Shown here piece after piece: positions 1 to 11,625 of a stretch of DNA of 64,000 nucleotides. Location of the stretch: the NCBI GenBank assembly GCA_010015655.1, contig ML976656.1:603076-667075 (forward strand), read 5' to 3'. Under the pieces are notes generated by a model. It was not told the origin of the DNA. It made no database searches and saw only the letters and a program-made list of their open reading frames with translations. Every line of letters starts with the position of its first letter. Position 1 is the stretch's first letter. Position numbers and translations under genes: made by a program. The stretch comes from Bimuria novae-zelandiae CBS 107.79 (Eukaryota > Ascomycota > Dothideomycetes > Pleosporales > Didymosphaeriaceae).

Positions 1-3000
1 GTTATATTTCTAATTCGGCGTTTGGTGGTGCTAGTTCTAATAATAACTTATAGAAGACTAGGTAGATCCGTGTATCTATAAGTAATTATAGTTTAAAATT
101 AACTAGTCCTTTAACCTCTTAAATTTTAAATAGTCCTTTTTAAAGGTTATCTAGTTTTTTACTTAGCCTTATTGTCTTAAAATTTTTTCGCGAGAGGAGG
201 ATTTTATCCCCCTCTTTAAAGATTAGTCTTATAATCCTTTTCCTATTTGCCTATCGCGCTATTTGTTTATTACGCCGCGCGATGTTCTTATATAGTATTT
301 TATATAAATTTTATATAAATTTAGCTTTATTAGCTGCGTCCTTCGCAATGCTTTAGATGTCTAATAGATCCTGGTGAGTCGTTGGCTCACATCCATGGTT
401 GGCGTAATATGGCGAGTATCCTGTAGTCGCCGATCTTGTGCTATTGTATGCTAGCTAAGCTATTAGTAACAGTTTAACCTAATTATCTTAAAGCTTATTT
501 ATATATATCTAGAGATATTATTCTAACGTCTAGTTTATTTATTTAGTTTAGCTATCTATTTTAGGGTGGAAGCTTGTTATGAGCTTATGCTTAATCCCTA
601 ATTTAGCTATAAACGTAGTCTAGTATAATAATATAAATATCTTAGCCCTGTCTGTAATAAACTCGTTAGGTCGTCTAACCTATAATATTAGTTTTTATTC
701 TACTACATAGGCTAGTTCTTCTGCTAATATAGCTTCCCGAATTAGCACAAACCTTAACTCCTTAGTAAGTTAACAGATTATAAATAAGATTAAGTTATAA
801 AGATTTTTATTTCCTAGTGCTAGTAATGCTGGTAGCTTTATAATAAAGTCTATAGTTACGCTTAACCATGGTCTTAGGGGTAGCTTTAGTAGCTATAAGA
901 GGCTATAGGGCTTATGTCTCTTAGGCTTATTCTTATAACAGGCTAAATAGTTACCTAGAACTTTCTATACTGCCTAGCGTAGCCTAGGGATAGCATATTT
1001 GTTCGCGATTTAACGCGTCGTTTTGGCGATTCTTAGGTGTCTCTAATCCTTATCTTTGTATAATTTTTTAATTAGTAGCAGAGCTATCTACTTACTAATC
1101 TAAATACGGTTTTAATAGTCCCGTGCCGTCGATTTTATACCTTAGTAAAAATTATACGCTTAACAATCCTTATTCGTGAGCCTACTATAATCCTATATCC
1201 TATCCACGACTAGCCCGTAATAGGTAAGATCTGCGTGCCGCACTTCTAGTGCTAGTGCGAGCTATATCTTATTATAGTAAAGGGTTCTATTCGTCGCGTA
1301 GGTTAAGATTACAACGTAATTACCCTCGTTATCTTCTTTTACGAGGTCTAATCATTTACTAAGTGCATTTATTACAGCGTTTACGCTTCTTAGCAAATGC
1401 GTAATATAAAAGTTAAATTCTACTATTTATTTAGACTATTTAGCCTGTCGCCGATTAAGCTTCTTAGTCGTCGTAAAGCGGGTTAGATTAAGGTAATTAA
1501 AGAATACCTCTATTTAATACTTAGCTCCCTTAAGCTGTGCTTCTTATTATTTAAAATAGTTAATAATAGCTAGTAATTCCTTATTATAAATTTTGTAGTT
1601 AAGCTTTACTCCTAAGAGCTTTCTCGCGTAATAGAAGACTAGTCTTTATTTCTAGTTATTATATTCTTGTAGTAGTACAGCCCCTAACGCATAATCCGAT
1701 GCGTTTGTGTAAATACAATGTTGTCGCTCTAGGTCGTATATTTATAGTAGGGGTGCCGTTAGGAATAGGCGCTTTAGTTATTTAAAAGCTTACTTTTCTA
1801 CCTTCTATAGAGGTCGCCATTTTCTTGTCTTCGTGAGTTCCGTTAGTGGAGTGGTGACTTTTAAGTAGTTCCTAATAAATTTGCGATAGAAGTTAGTAAA
1901 GCCTAAGAAGAATTAGATATCCTTTACTAATTCTAGTAGTAACTATTCTTCTATTATTATAATTTTCTTTAGGTCTATTTTAACACCTTCCTAGGATATT
2001 ACGAATCCTAGATATTCCGTTTCCGTGACATAGAATTTATATTTCTTAGGGTGTAGGAGCAATCTATGCTCTTGTAGTTTCTACAACACCTTGCGAACAT
2101 GTTCCTTATGTTCTTCTAGTGTTCTACTTAAGTATATTAATATGTCATCGAGATATACCGTGCAGAATACGTCTAAGTATTTATATAATACTTAATTTAT
2201 TAGTTCTTAGAAGGTTACTAGTGCGTTAGTTAGCCCTATTAGCATAACTATATACTTAAAGAGGCCATATCGTGTGTGAAAAGCTATTTTCTACTTATAA
2301 CCTTTCGCTATTTAAATCCTATAAAATCTATCCTAAACGTTAAATTTCGTAAACCACTTGGCTCCTTGGAGTTAATCTATAAGCTCCGTTATTAAAGGTA
2401 ATAGATAGCGGTTTTTAATAGTTATGGCATTTAGCTATCTATAATCTACACAGAGTCGTAGCCTGCCGTCTTTTTTACGAACGAAGAGTATAGGGAAAGC
2501 CGTAGGGCTCTAACTAGGTCTTTATTTTCCTAAGCGTAGATTCTTCTGTATTAGCTCTTTTAACTCTTTTTCTTATTTATAGGTAAGGGGCCTTAGGCGT
2601 TTTAGCCGTAGCTTAGCTCCTTCTACTAATAGTATCTTATAATCCTACTCCTTATATTTAGGTAAGATAGTCTCGTTGGGTTTCTTAAATAGGTCTGCGA
2701 ATTCCTTATATTCTTCTAATAGACTAGGGTTGTCTAGGACTATCTTAGTCTCTTAGACCTATATAAAGTGCACCCTTCTTAGGTATTACTTTAAGATCCT
2801 GTCTATCTTGCATACTAATATCTTTATATCTTAGATAGTTAGCTTTCCTTTCTCGCCTAAGGTCTTTATAGAGTTTCCCTTTTACTAGGGCTCTCCTAAG
2901 CTATTGCTAGTAGACTTTAGGGAAGGATCGTTTGTTTAATTTAGTCTATCTATAGATTGTGTTGCTCTAGCTATTTGTATCCTATAATAGTTTTAATATC

Positions 3001-5270
3001 TCTTATCTTTATAATAGTAAAAACATGTTGGCTTTCTAGGCCTTTAATATTAACTTATACCGGCGCTGTCTCGAGGCGTAGCTAACTATTACTATATCCT
3101 GGCGATTAGGTCCTATTTATAAGTCTTATTTATAGTAGTATCCTCTTATTATAATATAGCATATTATATTTCTTAACTACTTGCGGGGTAATTAGACACG
3201 CGTTTGCCCCTGGGTTAATTAGTGCTATAACACGATATCTATATACTATAATATTTTTAATTAAGCACTTCTTAACTTAGCGAGTGTCTACTTAATAAGC
3301 TATAATAATTATACTATTACTAGTGTAGCTTGTTACCTAGTAACAATCTAGTTTTTTAAGTCTTCTAACCCGTTCTAGACCCTCTATAAGGCTTCTACCT
3401 TATAGATCTAATCCTTAAGTTAGGCTAGCTTCGAGACTTTCTTAATCCTGTGCTACTTATATTGCTATCGATACAGGGCGTAAGTCTCTTTAATCCTATT
3501 AGATTCGTATACTCCTAAATTCCCATATTACGGGCAATTTAGAGTAAGGTATTTATTCTAGGCTAATACATTATACCCTAGGTAGCTATTTAAAGAAGCT
3601 ACCTCTTCCTATAGGCTTAGGTGTGCAAAGCACTATAAGTTATATTATTCTTAACTAATTAATAAGTAGTCCGCGTCTTTTCCTAGCTACGTATTTCTTA
3701 TTATCGTGCTAGTGTCGTGGGGGTCTAAGCCCTAAGGGAACTAGCCTGTTTCGAACTTTTACTACCTATATAGCTTATAGGTAATATTAAAATATTAGTG
3801 CTAGCTATTCTATTTATAATATTTAGCCTAATAGGCTAAAAAGTGTTTATAGCAGGTATTAGGCACGCTACACTAGCTCTACTTTAGCTTATAATATTTT
3901 AAACCTTCTAAAAAATAAGAGGTCTTAACTCTAGCTTTAAAAAATTATTAGTATCCTTTGCGCGTGCATTGCCACCACTTGGCGTATTTATGTCGTTCCT
4001 GTATCGTGATCTGGCGTAGGTACTACTTTGGGCGCCCCTGTAGCTTTTCCGCTAGCCAGTAGGCGTCCCATGCGTGTGCCCCCTGGACGATCACTTTTGC
4101 CTCACACTAAGACGACTAATGTAGCGTACTACTGCACATCCAGCAGGTGTTGTTGGCCAGTCTTTAGAAGATCTAGTACTTAGGAAAGGTCTTTCGTTCC
4201 TCTTCCTCTTTTATTAGCTCCAGGATCTCCTGCGTGAGATCCACTTTATTAGCTTCTACTAATATAAGGGTGGCTATAGCTACTTGTAGAAGGTTAGTTG
4301 TATTAACCCTAGTCTCTTAACCTTTATAGTCTTTAACGAAGTAGTCTTGCTTGCTATATTAAAGGTAGGCTTTATTTTTAAACCTCTATTCTTGCTCTTC
4401 CTACGAGATGCTGGTCTTGTCCTAGTAACTCTTTTTTAGTCTATATAGCTATTTTCCCTTGCCGTTTTTCTTTTTGTACTATCGGGCTTTATTAGTTATA
4501 ATAATATCTCTGCCCTGGTCTCGCCCTACGGGCCTAGATCGATTCTCTTTTTTAGTAAGTAGCCTAGTACCGTGCTGTTTTTCTAGCTTACGTTTATATA
4601 GGTAATTATTTACTTAGATTATATTATTAATAAGTTTTTCTAGGTCGTCTACTTTTCTTTAGTAGACTAATTCGTCTTTAACTAATTCTTTTAGTCTATT
4701 ATAGTAGGTAATTATAAGTAAGGCTTCCCCCTATTTGTCGCGTTCTGCCACGACCTGTTTAAACTCTAGTGTATAAAGTACCACTAATTTCTCCTAACGT
4801 AGACGCTAGAGGCGTATTTTAGCTTAATATCTCTTATTAATAGTGCTAAATATTCTTTTTACAGCATTACAAAAGGACTCTTAGTCTTTAAAAGTGTCTT
4901 TAGTAACGTCTAAATTATAATTCTCTACTTTGCTATTCTTAAGGAAGTTATTAATTATTAGTCTAGCCTATACGGCTATCTTGTCTTTCATATTTATATA
5001 GGTAACTAAGATCTTATCTTGTTCCGCGTTAAACTTTCTTAGGTTATAGCGGATAAATAGCTCTATCTAGGTTAGGAACGTTCCTGGGTGGCCCTTTTTA
5101 GAATAGGGTTTAGGCTTCGGGACTTTTAGTTAATATTTTATATCTTCCTATTAGCTTATCTTCTCGTTTATTTAGTTAATAATTTCTTATAGCTAGGCTA
5201 TCTAAGCTGCTTATTTAATAACTATCTCTTTTAGGGTCTTTTCCTTAAGTGCCAGAGCTACGGTGGTCGA
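1..5270 (-). pseudogene. A1 gag-pol remnant (RIP-inactivated)
   Basis: Read on the minus strand, this is the gag-pol of a Ty3/gypsy element. A zinc-knuckle remnant lies near 4320-4360, aligned with the ACL-x-YGKPGHFAKDY stretch of copy A4. The reverse transcriptase catalytic box VYLDDILIY is intact at 2132-2158. RNase H and integrase follow towards position 1. In-frame stops are TAA/TAG at expected Gln or Trp codons, so no protein can be made. Gene order Gag-PR-RT-RH-INT is that of gypsy and not copia. Exact domain limits were not resolved because of the mutation load. Confidence 0.85.
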
Positions 5271-5306
5271 ACTAGGTCCTGCTATTATACTGTAGGGTAG
5301 TTAAAG

Positions 5307-5732
5307 TGTTATAAGGCTCTTACACCTTATTCTAATCTAAGTTAAGGCGGTAAGGTATCGTGGTGCTTTATAAATTATTTAATAATATAAGTTAATGCGA
5401 CACTTAGCGCGAGGCTAGATAATCTAATCTTATAATAAAGTAAGATAACTATTAGTCTATATAGAAGAACGTACTCGCATAGAAGATATATAAGTTAACT
5501 ATAAGGAGTATAATAAAGGAAACTATCCTATATATATATCCGCGTGCTTAGTTACTTAGTACTACTAATTAACTAAGTAGTCACGTGCCTTACTTCGTTA
5601 CTTAGTACCACTAATTAACTAAGTAGTTACGTAACCTTAAAGTTAGCTCCTTAGCGCACTTATTAACCCGTTCCTCGGTCGCCTGTCCTTATAAGCGCCC
5701 ATCCCCCTATCATCCTGTTCTGGTTCGTAATA
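5307..5732 (-). repeat. 5' LTR of A1 (426 bp)
   Basis: On the plus strand it starts TGTTATAAGG and ends TTCGTAATA, a RIP-mutated form of TTCGTAACA, giving TG...CA ends. It aligns with 38672-39097 (426 bp) and 49532-49911 (380 bp). The adjoining TTAAAG on the internal side belongs to the TTAACTAC motif proposed as a self-priming site. It contains a 46-bp tandem duplication at 5551-5642. Confidence 0.9.
5551..5642. repeat. 46-bp tandem duplication with palindromic core inside LTR
   Basis: Two copies (5551-5596 and 5597-5642) of a unit starting GTTACTTAGTA. Each contains ACTTAGT and, about 11 bases later, ACTAAGT, so each can fold as a hairpin. The LTR at 38672-39097 has the same pair (starts 38916 and 38962). 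The LTR at 49532-49911 has one unit, which explains its 380-bp length. Confidence 0.8.
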
Positions 5733-5744
5733 TAAAGTCTCCTT

Positions 5745-6960
5745 CCTTTAGTTAGTGTTTTTCTAAGAAGTCAAAAACATTTGTCGTCTTATTAGTAACA
5801 GGTTTACTCTAGCTAGGGTAAGGTGTAAAAAATTAAAGTATTATTTCTTTCTTTTTTCCTTTTTTATCTAAACCTTCGTCTGCATCTTTATAGACTTATA
5901 AGTTAGATAACTCTAATTGCTCTAATTCTTTATCGTAGATACTAACTTGCTTAATAGCGTCTATTACCTACTATTTTTTGTTAGTAGTTTCCTTTTTGTC
6001 GACAGTTAGTACGTTTAGCTATCTAATAATTTTATTCTTAGATCTGCAGTTCCTGGCGATGTAGCCTAGTTTACTATATATAAAATATTTACGTGTCTTA
6101 GTCCCCTGTGGTCGGGTTCTATCTAAGATACGTTAGTTAGGCTTTTAAAAGCCTATAGCCTTTCCTGTTTCCTTTTCTAGGTTATTAAACTAGATATCTT
6201 TTATAGGTTAGGGTCTATAATAGTTACGTTACTAGCGTTAAGGTACTTTTAGTGGCGCCCTATAGACTATAGGTGCCTATTATTTAAAACTAGTGTTTCT
6301 TAGGTTTTTGCGGAATTCTTCTTGGAAGGCAAACTATTCTCTATTAATATAAATAGTCTCTTTATATAGTTCCTCTAAGGTCGTTATCTTTATACTACTA
6401 TAAAAGAGTTCCTCTCGCATATTGCGTTTAAAACCCTATTAGTATATAGTCTTAAAAGATTTGTCCTCTTAGTTAAGTTACATAGCATACTTGCGAAACT
6501 TAACTACGTATTTAGCTATAAATTAGTATTATTAGATTATCTGGATCGCGCGTCTAGCGATAGCTGTTTTATTAGTAATTCTAAATATTTATTAAAGGTA
6601 TTTTTTTTGAAGTTAGCGTAGTTTTTAATAATATTAATTATATTAGTATTATTATTAATGTAGTCCTTGTCTTTGTTATCGTAATCCATGTCTAAGTATT
6701 TAACTAGGTAAGGATAAATCTATTCTTTAGCGCTTCCTCGCATGTAGGTTGCGGCGAAGATAACTTTCTTCTTATCTTTAAAGTCTTAGTTCTAGTTAAA
6801 GAAGTAAAGGTCTAGCTATAAAAGCTAGGTGTCAAGGAGGGTACAATTACTATTATATAAGTTAGGTTTATATGCCTTGTTCTTGCTATCACCTATAAAG
6901 GTAACATAGTTATCTAAAGCTATAGAAGAGGTAGGGGTCCTAGTAGTACTTATATTAAGA
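5745..6960 (-). pseudogene. B1 gag remnant
   Basis: On the minus strand a gag frame reads through stretches such as DFKDKKKVIFAATYMRGSA (near 6760-6820). The zinc-knuckle segment near 6050-6100 aligns with B2 position 14400 (GY-IARN-RSKNK). All interruptions seen are TAA/TAG. It is truncated at 5732. The sequence just inside the LTR (6961-6968, minus strand TTAAACAC) matches the putative primer site of B2. Confidence 0.75.
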
Positions 6961-6970
6961 GTGTTTAAGA

Positions 6971-7344
6971 TGTTAAGATCCTAAAGAGATAGCTAATTCT
7001 TAAGGGGCTATAGTTAGTTCTCGGGTAAAAGTACTAGTAGGATAAGAAAGGGTTGTAGTAATAGCTTATACTTATTATTAAGGCGTTAGTATTAAAGGCG
7101 TATATAGTATAATTAAATTAACAAGGTTACTTATTTAGATCTAAATAATAGATTAATAAATAGGGTTAAATATAAGTAGAAGAGACTTCTTCTTGCGTTC
7201 CTATATACTTCCTCTGCTCGACATGCTCGCTTCGAGCATGTCGAGCAGTCACGTGACCTTCCAGGTAAGCTGCCCCCATTGGTCGCCTGTAGACCATGGG
7301 CGCCCTGGAGTCTAGCCAAGTGTCTGTAAGATTGGATCTTAATA
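6971..7344 (-). repeat. 5' LTR of B1 (374 bp) with perfect 16-bp hairpin
   Basis: On the plus strand it runs TGTTAAGATC...GGATCTTAATA. Its R-U5 part matches the LTRs at 12651-13043 and 13048-13504, but its U3 is different. The U3 carries a perfect inverted repeat, 7214-7229 and 7233-7248 (CTGCTCGACATGCTCG, loop CTT), in a GC-rich patch not eroded by RIP. A 62-codon ORF over this LTR is not a gene. Confidence 0.8.
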
Positions 7345-7796
7345 CTTACTATAAGTTAGCACTACTAGTTAGCTAATAGAGCTACTTAAAATATAATTAA
7401 CTATACTACTATTACCTTAATTATTACTATTATAAGTAGCTAGCTAGCTAGCCATGTCTGCTAAAGACCCCCTTATTAGCTAGATTATTATTATAAGGGC
7501 CGTACGTACCTAAGCCTGGTCCAGGTAAGGGGAGGATAGGTTTATGATGTAAGCGCCTTGCGGATATTTAGTAGTTAAGAGCTAAGGATAATACTAGGGT
7601 AGGTTTATAAATAATCTAATTCTATAACAAATTATAGAATAACGAACTAAGAGATTTACTAATTTATTATAAGAAATATACTTATAGTATATTATGTTAA
7701 TTATAAGAAGTAGAAAAGGTATAGATAAATTATAAAACTATATGCTATTTATTCTAGTTTTTACTATTATTAAAATTATTATTATAGTCTTACTAA

Positions 7797-7947
7797 AACC
7801 TTAAGGTCCCTAGAACCTTTAAAGTCCTATAAGATCTTATATTATGCGGAATCCTATTATTAGAATTATTATCGTGGTCCCGCTAAGACTCTAAGGTCCC
7901 TAGGACCCTCGAGATTCCATAGGATCTCCCATTATGCGGGATGCTAT
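7797..7947. repeat. Direct repeat, 71-bp units at 80-bp spacing
   Basis: Units 7797-7867 and 7877-7947 share AAGGTCCCTAG and ATTATGCGG-ATCCTAT/GATGCTAT at matching positions. The left copy has lost many C and G relative to the right one (for example CTTATATTATGCGGA against CTCCCATTATGCGGG), so the two units decayed unequally. Confidence 0.7.
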
Positions 7948-8181
7948 CACGTGACTACTAACCTAAGCTGGCCTACGCTTTCTTGTGTTTCTTCGCCCTA
8001 GTAATTTCGTCAACAATGACTCTCTTGGCGTAATTGTCTGGTTCTATTGTTCTTGTGGGATTCGTGATCATAATAATTATAGATACCGTATAGTAGCCAT
8101 GGGAGCTATAGTTACTAGAGTTATAAGTATTATTAACGCTATTATTAACGTTAAAGGTAGTTATAGAGGCCTTAACTATAA

Positions 8182-8209
8182 AGAATAATAATATTATTAT
8201 TATTAGTAA

Positions 8210-8251
<42 letters not shown>

Positions 8252-8252
8252 C
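8182..8252. repeat. Trinucleotide microsatellite (TAG)n
   Basis: An AAT/ATT-rich run is followed by about 13 perfect TAG units at 8210-8250. This is a simple slippage repeat; no open frame uses it. Confidence 0.95.
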
Positions 8253-8289
8253 AGCTTTAATAAGCGCTTTATAAATAATTATAATAGTA

Positions 8290-9960
8290 AACAATCCGAC
8301 GGCGAGCCCGCATCCGGAAGTGGATGCACCCCGTTCGGGCAATCCGCGCCTCGTTTAGGGTTCCAGCGCTACGCTCGAACGGGGAATCGACCTCGACGTC
8401 ACATCATAAAAACCTCTCTCTTCCGCCGTCATTTTCCCTCCTTTTTCTCTCTACTCTCTCATCCCTCCATCCGCAAACCCCTCTCCCCTCGTCTGCGCCA
8501 ACCGCACCCCGCCCTCGGCCCAATCATCCTCCATGAGGCATTTTTCTCAAACCTAGCCACCCGCTCGGAAGATACAGAACTGCCTTGCCTACGGCGCCCG
8601 ATTCTCCTTTCGTTGTTACCACTCCGTCGTCCCTGCCCATGTCTCCCTCCTGTAACAAGCCGGTTCATCTCCAGCCTTTCTCGCACGCGTCGAGCCCCGC
8701 TGCTGGACAACGCACTTCTGGACTTCTACCCGCAACGAAACCACGAGCGAGACGTCTCTTCCCCTTTCCTCCTGGCCCTCCCCCTCCTCGCCTCAACTTC
8801 TACGCCCGCTACGATCGAAGGAAGGATGCCCCCCCCCCCCTTTTCCGTGGCACGGTCTAGCGCCTCAGCAGCTGATGAGACTTGAATTTCCCCCCTTTCC
8901 TCCGGATCGCCGAGACATTGGCGCTTCTGCAACGCACTGCCTCACGCGTGACTTAGTGGAAGGCAGACTGCATGCTCTCCACGCCCCTGTCTCTCAGCTC
9001 AGATTACTCCGCCTCTCGCACCCTGTTCCTTCGGTCGAGGACGCTCCGCCAATCCGCTCCGTTATTCCGTGTCACGCTCGGACAGGATCCCTTGATGATG
9101 ACGCGGTCGGTCACTTGCATAAGGCACTATTTTCGTCCCGCGTGGTCTCAGGATGCTCTGCCTCTCATGACGTGTCTGCCGCGGAAGTGACATTGCAGCG
9201 CAACGCCACTCAGCCGTCTATCCCGCCCAGATTTCAGGCGCTTGCAGCTGCTGAAGCTGATCCTCTCGCCCATTTTGAGTCAGGCCGCTACGGTTGAAGG
9301 GCGGAGCTCGCTACCCGCTGCATAGCCATCCCGGCTTGTAAGCTTCCGTATATCCCTTCCCTGCTCCGGACTCGCCGATGGTATGTATTGCGCCCTTTTC
9401 TATTTCCATTTCGAGCGAACAGATGCGTAGCTCTCACGCCATTGTCTTAGCTTCGATACGCCTATACTACGCCTGCTCCCTCGGTCAAATGCGCTGGACC
9501 AATCCTTTACTCCGTTGCCGTGTCCCCGCTCCTTGCTCCAGTTCCTTGGCGATGGTGCGGCCGTTCATCCGCATAATGCATTCATTCCGGCCGTCCTTCC
9601 ACGTCAGCGCTATGGTACCAGTCCGGATCCTCCGCCCCGCATGAGGCATACGGCGTTGCTGTAACATCGTCATGCAACTAGCAAGGGGCTGGTGCCTGGT
9701 ATCAAGCGGCTGGCAGCTTGGAGATGGCCCAGGGCGTGCCGTAAGAGGAGAAAAAGTCCCGCAGGCCAATCACCCGACAGCACAAGGCAGCGTTGGCGGG
9801 AATTGCCCATTCATGCTTTATCCGGCACCGGACCCGTCCGATGTAAGAGGGTGGTTGGGGATCGAAGAAGAAGCTGGCGATCGGTGGTTTCGTTCATAGG
9901 AATATGGACCCCTAAACTGCTGAAAGACGTGGACAACCAGCAACTATCTACTAGCTAATT
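8290..9960. other. GC-balanced island, no supported gene
   Basis: Base composition changes sharply at about 8290 and CpA/TpG dinucleotides are retained, so this stretch escaped RIP. Many overlapping ORFs of 60-140 codons lie on both strands (longest 8875-9297, plus strand). None shows a recognisable domain or signal peptide, and they are mostly Pro/Ser/Arg-rich. CCGCTACG followed by GAAGG recurs at 8807 and 9283, a hint of an old degenerate repeat. I make no gene call. Confidence 0.6.
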
Positions 9961-10271
9961 ACTAGATAAGGTAGGCTAACTCTTAATATGACGAGACTAT
10001 CTACGCCGTTTAGGAGAGCGATCCGTTATTCTTTCGGAAACGCTGATGCTGACGGTCTTTAAGTTCATTCGTCCTCCCTGCAGAGCGCCGATGCACTAGT
10101 CGCTGCGCCCGCTACGGCCATTTTCGCGATGGATGCGGCATTTATGCAGCCTCTTCCTGCTAGGGGGGCGGCGTCGACGGCGACATATAAAGCAATAGCC
10201 GGTCCGGAGAGTGAGCTGCTTCTACAGGACTCCTCACAGTTAGAGAAGCCACTAGAGAAGCCACGCCAAAA
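9961..10271. other. Mixed AT/GC stretch, nothing recognised
   Basis: A short RIP-like segment (9950-10010) passes into GC-balanced DNA. ACATATAAAG at about 10182 resembles a TATA element upstream of the ORF beginning at 10272, but this is weak. Confidence 0.4.
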
Positions 10272-11060
10272 ATGGCCTCCTCTTGCAGCACCTCTTTGTT
10301 CGCCCCTTCGTTCCCTATAAAGATTGTTCCATACATTCCTCGAGCGCCCACGCCCAAGCCCAAGCCTAAGCCAAAATCAAAGGCCGAATCAAAGGCCGAA
10401 TCGAAGGCTATAACCAAGATGGCAGAGTACAGCCGTGGAGTCGGCTCCTCTAAAGATAGTAGAGAGTAGTTCCACATTAACGATTTCCTAATGCTAGATT
10501 CGAATACATCGCTTTAAGTTGCAGAAGCTTCTTATTTAATAGACCATAGTACTTTCCTACTAATCTTTACAAGCTAGTAGAATCTACCTAATATATAACT
10601 AAGAGACGCGTTCGCCAGTTTCCGTAGCGCGTCTAAATTAGAGAACCTAAAGTATAATTAGTTTACTAGGGAATTACTTAGTAAAGGAGGGTCTAACTAT
10701 CTTACACGCGTCATAAAAGGGGATTTAGCTATAATTAGGTTACTTAATAGAATTAGTTAAGGTAAGCATGCAAGTAGATTATAGTGCTAATTTTACTAAT
10801 AGGCGATAGAATTTCCTTTTATTGTGGAGAGTAACGTAGCTAAAGAACACTATAGTGCAATGTGCGTTGCGCCTAGCAACAGGGCGTATGATTGTTAAGA
10901 GGACGATTACCGCACGCCTGCCGGCAACGATGGATCCTATGCCGGACAGCATGGCGATCTCGACGCAGCTGGAGCGCGCGCTTTTTCCGCAGATGATATA
11001 GAAAGTATTCATTATAGTAAGCAGTACTAATAGAGTTAAGAAGGCCATGTTTAACGCCTT
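10272..11060 (+). pseudogene. Possible RIP-degraded hypothetical gene, 5' part
   Basis: An ATG at 10272 opens a 65-codon frame with a basic repeat region (PKPKPKPKSKAESKAESKA, about residues 35-55) ending in TAG at 10469. The same frame continues to about 11050 with interruptions that are TAA or TAG. The next open segment (11158-11625) is in another frame, so an intron or frameshift would be needed to join them. Caveat: in RIP DNA nearly all stops in all frames are TAA/TAG, so read-through alone is weak evidence. No family is recognised. Confidence 0.3.
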
Positions 11061-11157
11061 TTAAGATAGATCACCAGCGGAGGACGAATCACGCTTTGGC
11101 GATGTCGGCGTAACAGACGGACCGTCAGCAATACGCAAACGAACGCGCCCTTCTATA

Positions 11158-11625
11158 ATGACTATCTCCCCCGCTGTAGCGCTGGACGTTACGCTGGAAT
11201 CAGCGCTGGAAGACCCCCGTTCGTCGAAGCGGCGAAGGCTGGCGGAGCGACAGGTAGAGAACCTTATACTCAGTCCCGTAGCTACGCCCAAGTCAACAGC
11301 TCTGCCAACTCCCAGCGGCGACGTTTCTCGGTCTAGAGCGAGCAATGAGCCTAGTCTTGGGCCTCTCGACAGTGACAATGAACGCGATGGTGCTAGAACC
11401 TCACGCCCATCCCCAAGCGACCTCCACGATGAGGAGGATGGCGGTGATAGCGCACAAGGTCGTAGTACAGGCGAGGAGCTATTGCATTCCTTAAGAGGAT
11501 CCATCTCTCCTTCCGAGAAAATAGAAGGGGAACAAGATATTGGCTCGGACTCGGAGAGGCGTGAGGAGCACAGGGAAGGCGGTGATGGAGACGTCGGGGA
11601 AAGCTACGAGGACGAACGTAATTAG
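11158..11625 (+). CDS. Hypothetical disordered acidic protein fragment
   Basis: A 155-codon ORF in a GC-balanced patch flanked by RIP DNA. The frame is open upstream to about 11067, so the first ATG need not be the true start. The product would be low-complexity: a basic SSKRRRLAER patch (about residues 22-31, nuclear-signal-like), Ser/Pro-rich middle, and a Glu/Asp/Gly-rich C-terminus. Beyond the TAG at 11623-11625 the sequence is RIP-like and the same frame continues with TAA/TAG interruptions, so this may be the surviving middle of a longer gene. An antisense ORF (11061-11504) is a shadow. Function unknown. Confidence 0.35.
   Translation: MTISPAVALDVTLESALEDPRSSKRRRLAERQVENLILSPVATPKSTALPTPSGDVSRSRASNEPSLGPLDSDNERDGARTSRPSPSDLHDEEDGGDSAQGRSTGEELLHSLRGSISPSEKIEGEQDIGSDSERREEHREGGDGDVGESYEDERN

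Larger units (their letters stand above)
1..5732 (-). mobile_element. Ty3/gypsy chromovirus copy A1, left-truncated by window
   Basis: Minus-strand LTR retrotransposon, RIP-degraded. Its first base corresponds to about position 44248 of copy A3, and the two stay collinear to the LTR. Only the 5' LTR, gag, protease, reverse transcriptase, RNase H and integrase parts lie in the window; the chromodomain and 3' LTR would be left of position 1. It abuts gag sequence of a different gypsy family at 5733, so it probably inserted into that element. The duplicated target would be TAAAG (5733-5737), but the other side is outside the window. Confidence 0.9.
5733..7344 (-). mobile_element. Ty3/gypsy element B1, 5' part only
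   Basis: Minus-strand 5' LTR (6971-7344) followed by gag. The element is cut at 5732 by the insertion of A1, so its pol and 3' LTR must lie beyond the left edge. Family assignment rests on gag similarity to B2 and on the LTR 3' part shared with 12651-13043. Confidence 0.8.
7345..8289. other. RIP-like AT-rich DNA without a recognisable gene
   Basis: TpA-rich sequence with a 71-bp direct duplication (7797-7947) and a TAG microsatellite (8210-8250). The 67-codon ORF at 7985-8188 has no recognisable content. I see no transposon ends here. Confidence 0.6.

Noticed and set aside
8210..8250. TAG array as a CRISPR or functional tandem array
   Set aside because: Plain trinucleotide microsatellite without spacers.
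8340..8355. TTAGGG near 8347 as a telomere trace
   Set aside because: A single copy with no tandem array.
8290..9960. Overlapping ORFs up to 140 codons as genes
   Set aside because: ORFs occur in most frames of this GC-rich stretch, with low-complexity Pro/Ser/Arg products and no domain, signal or splice support.
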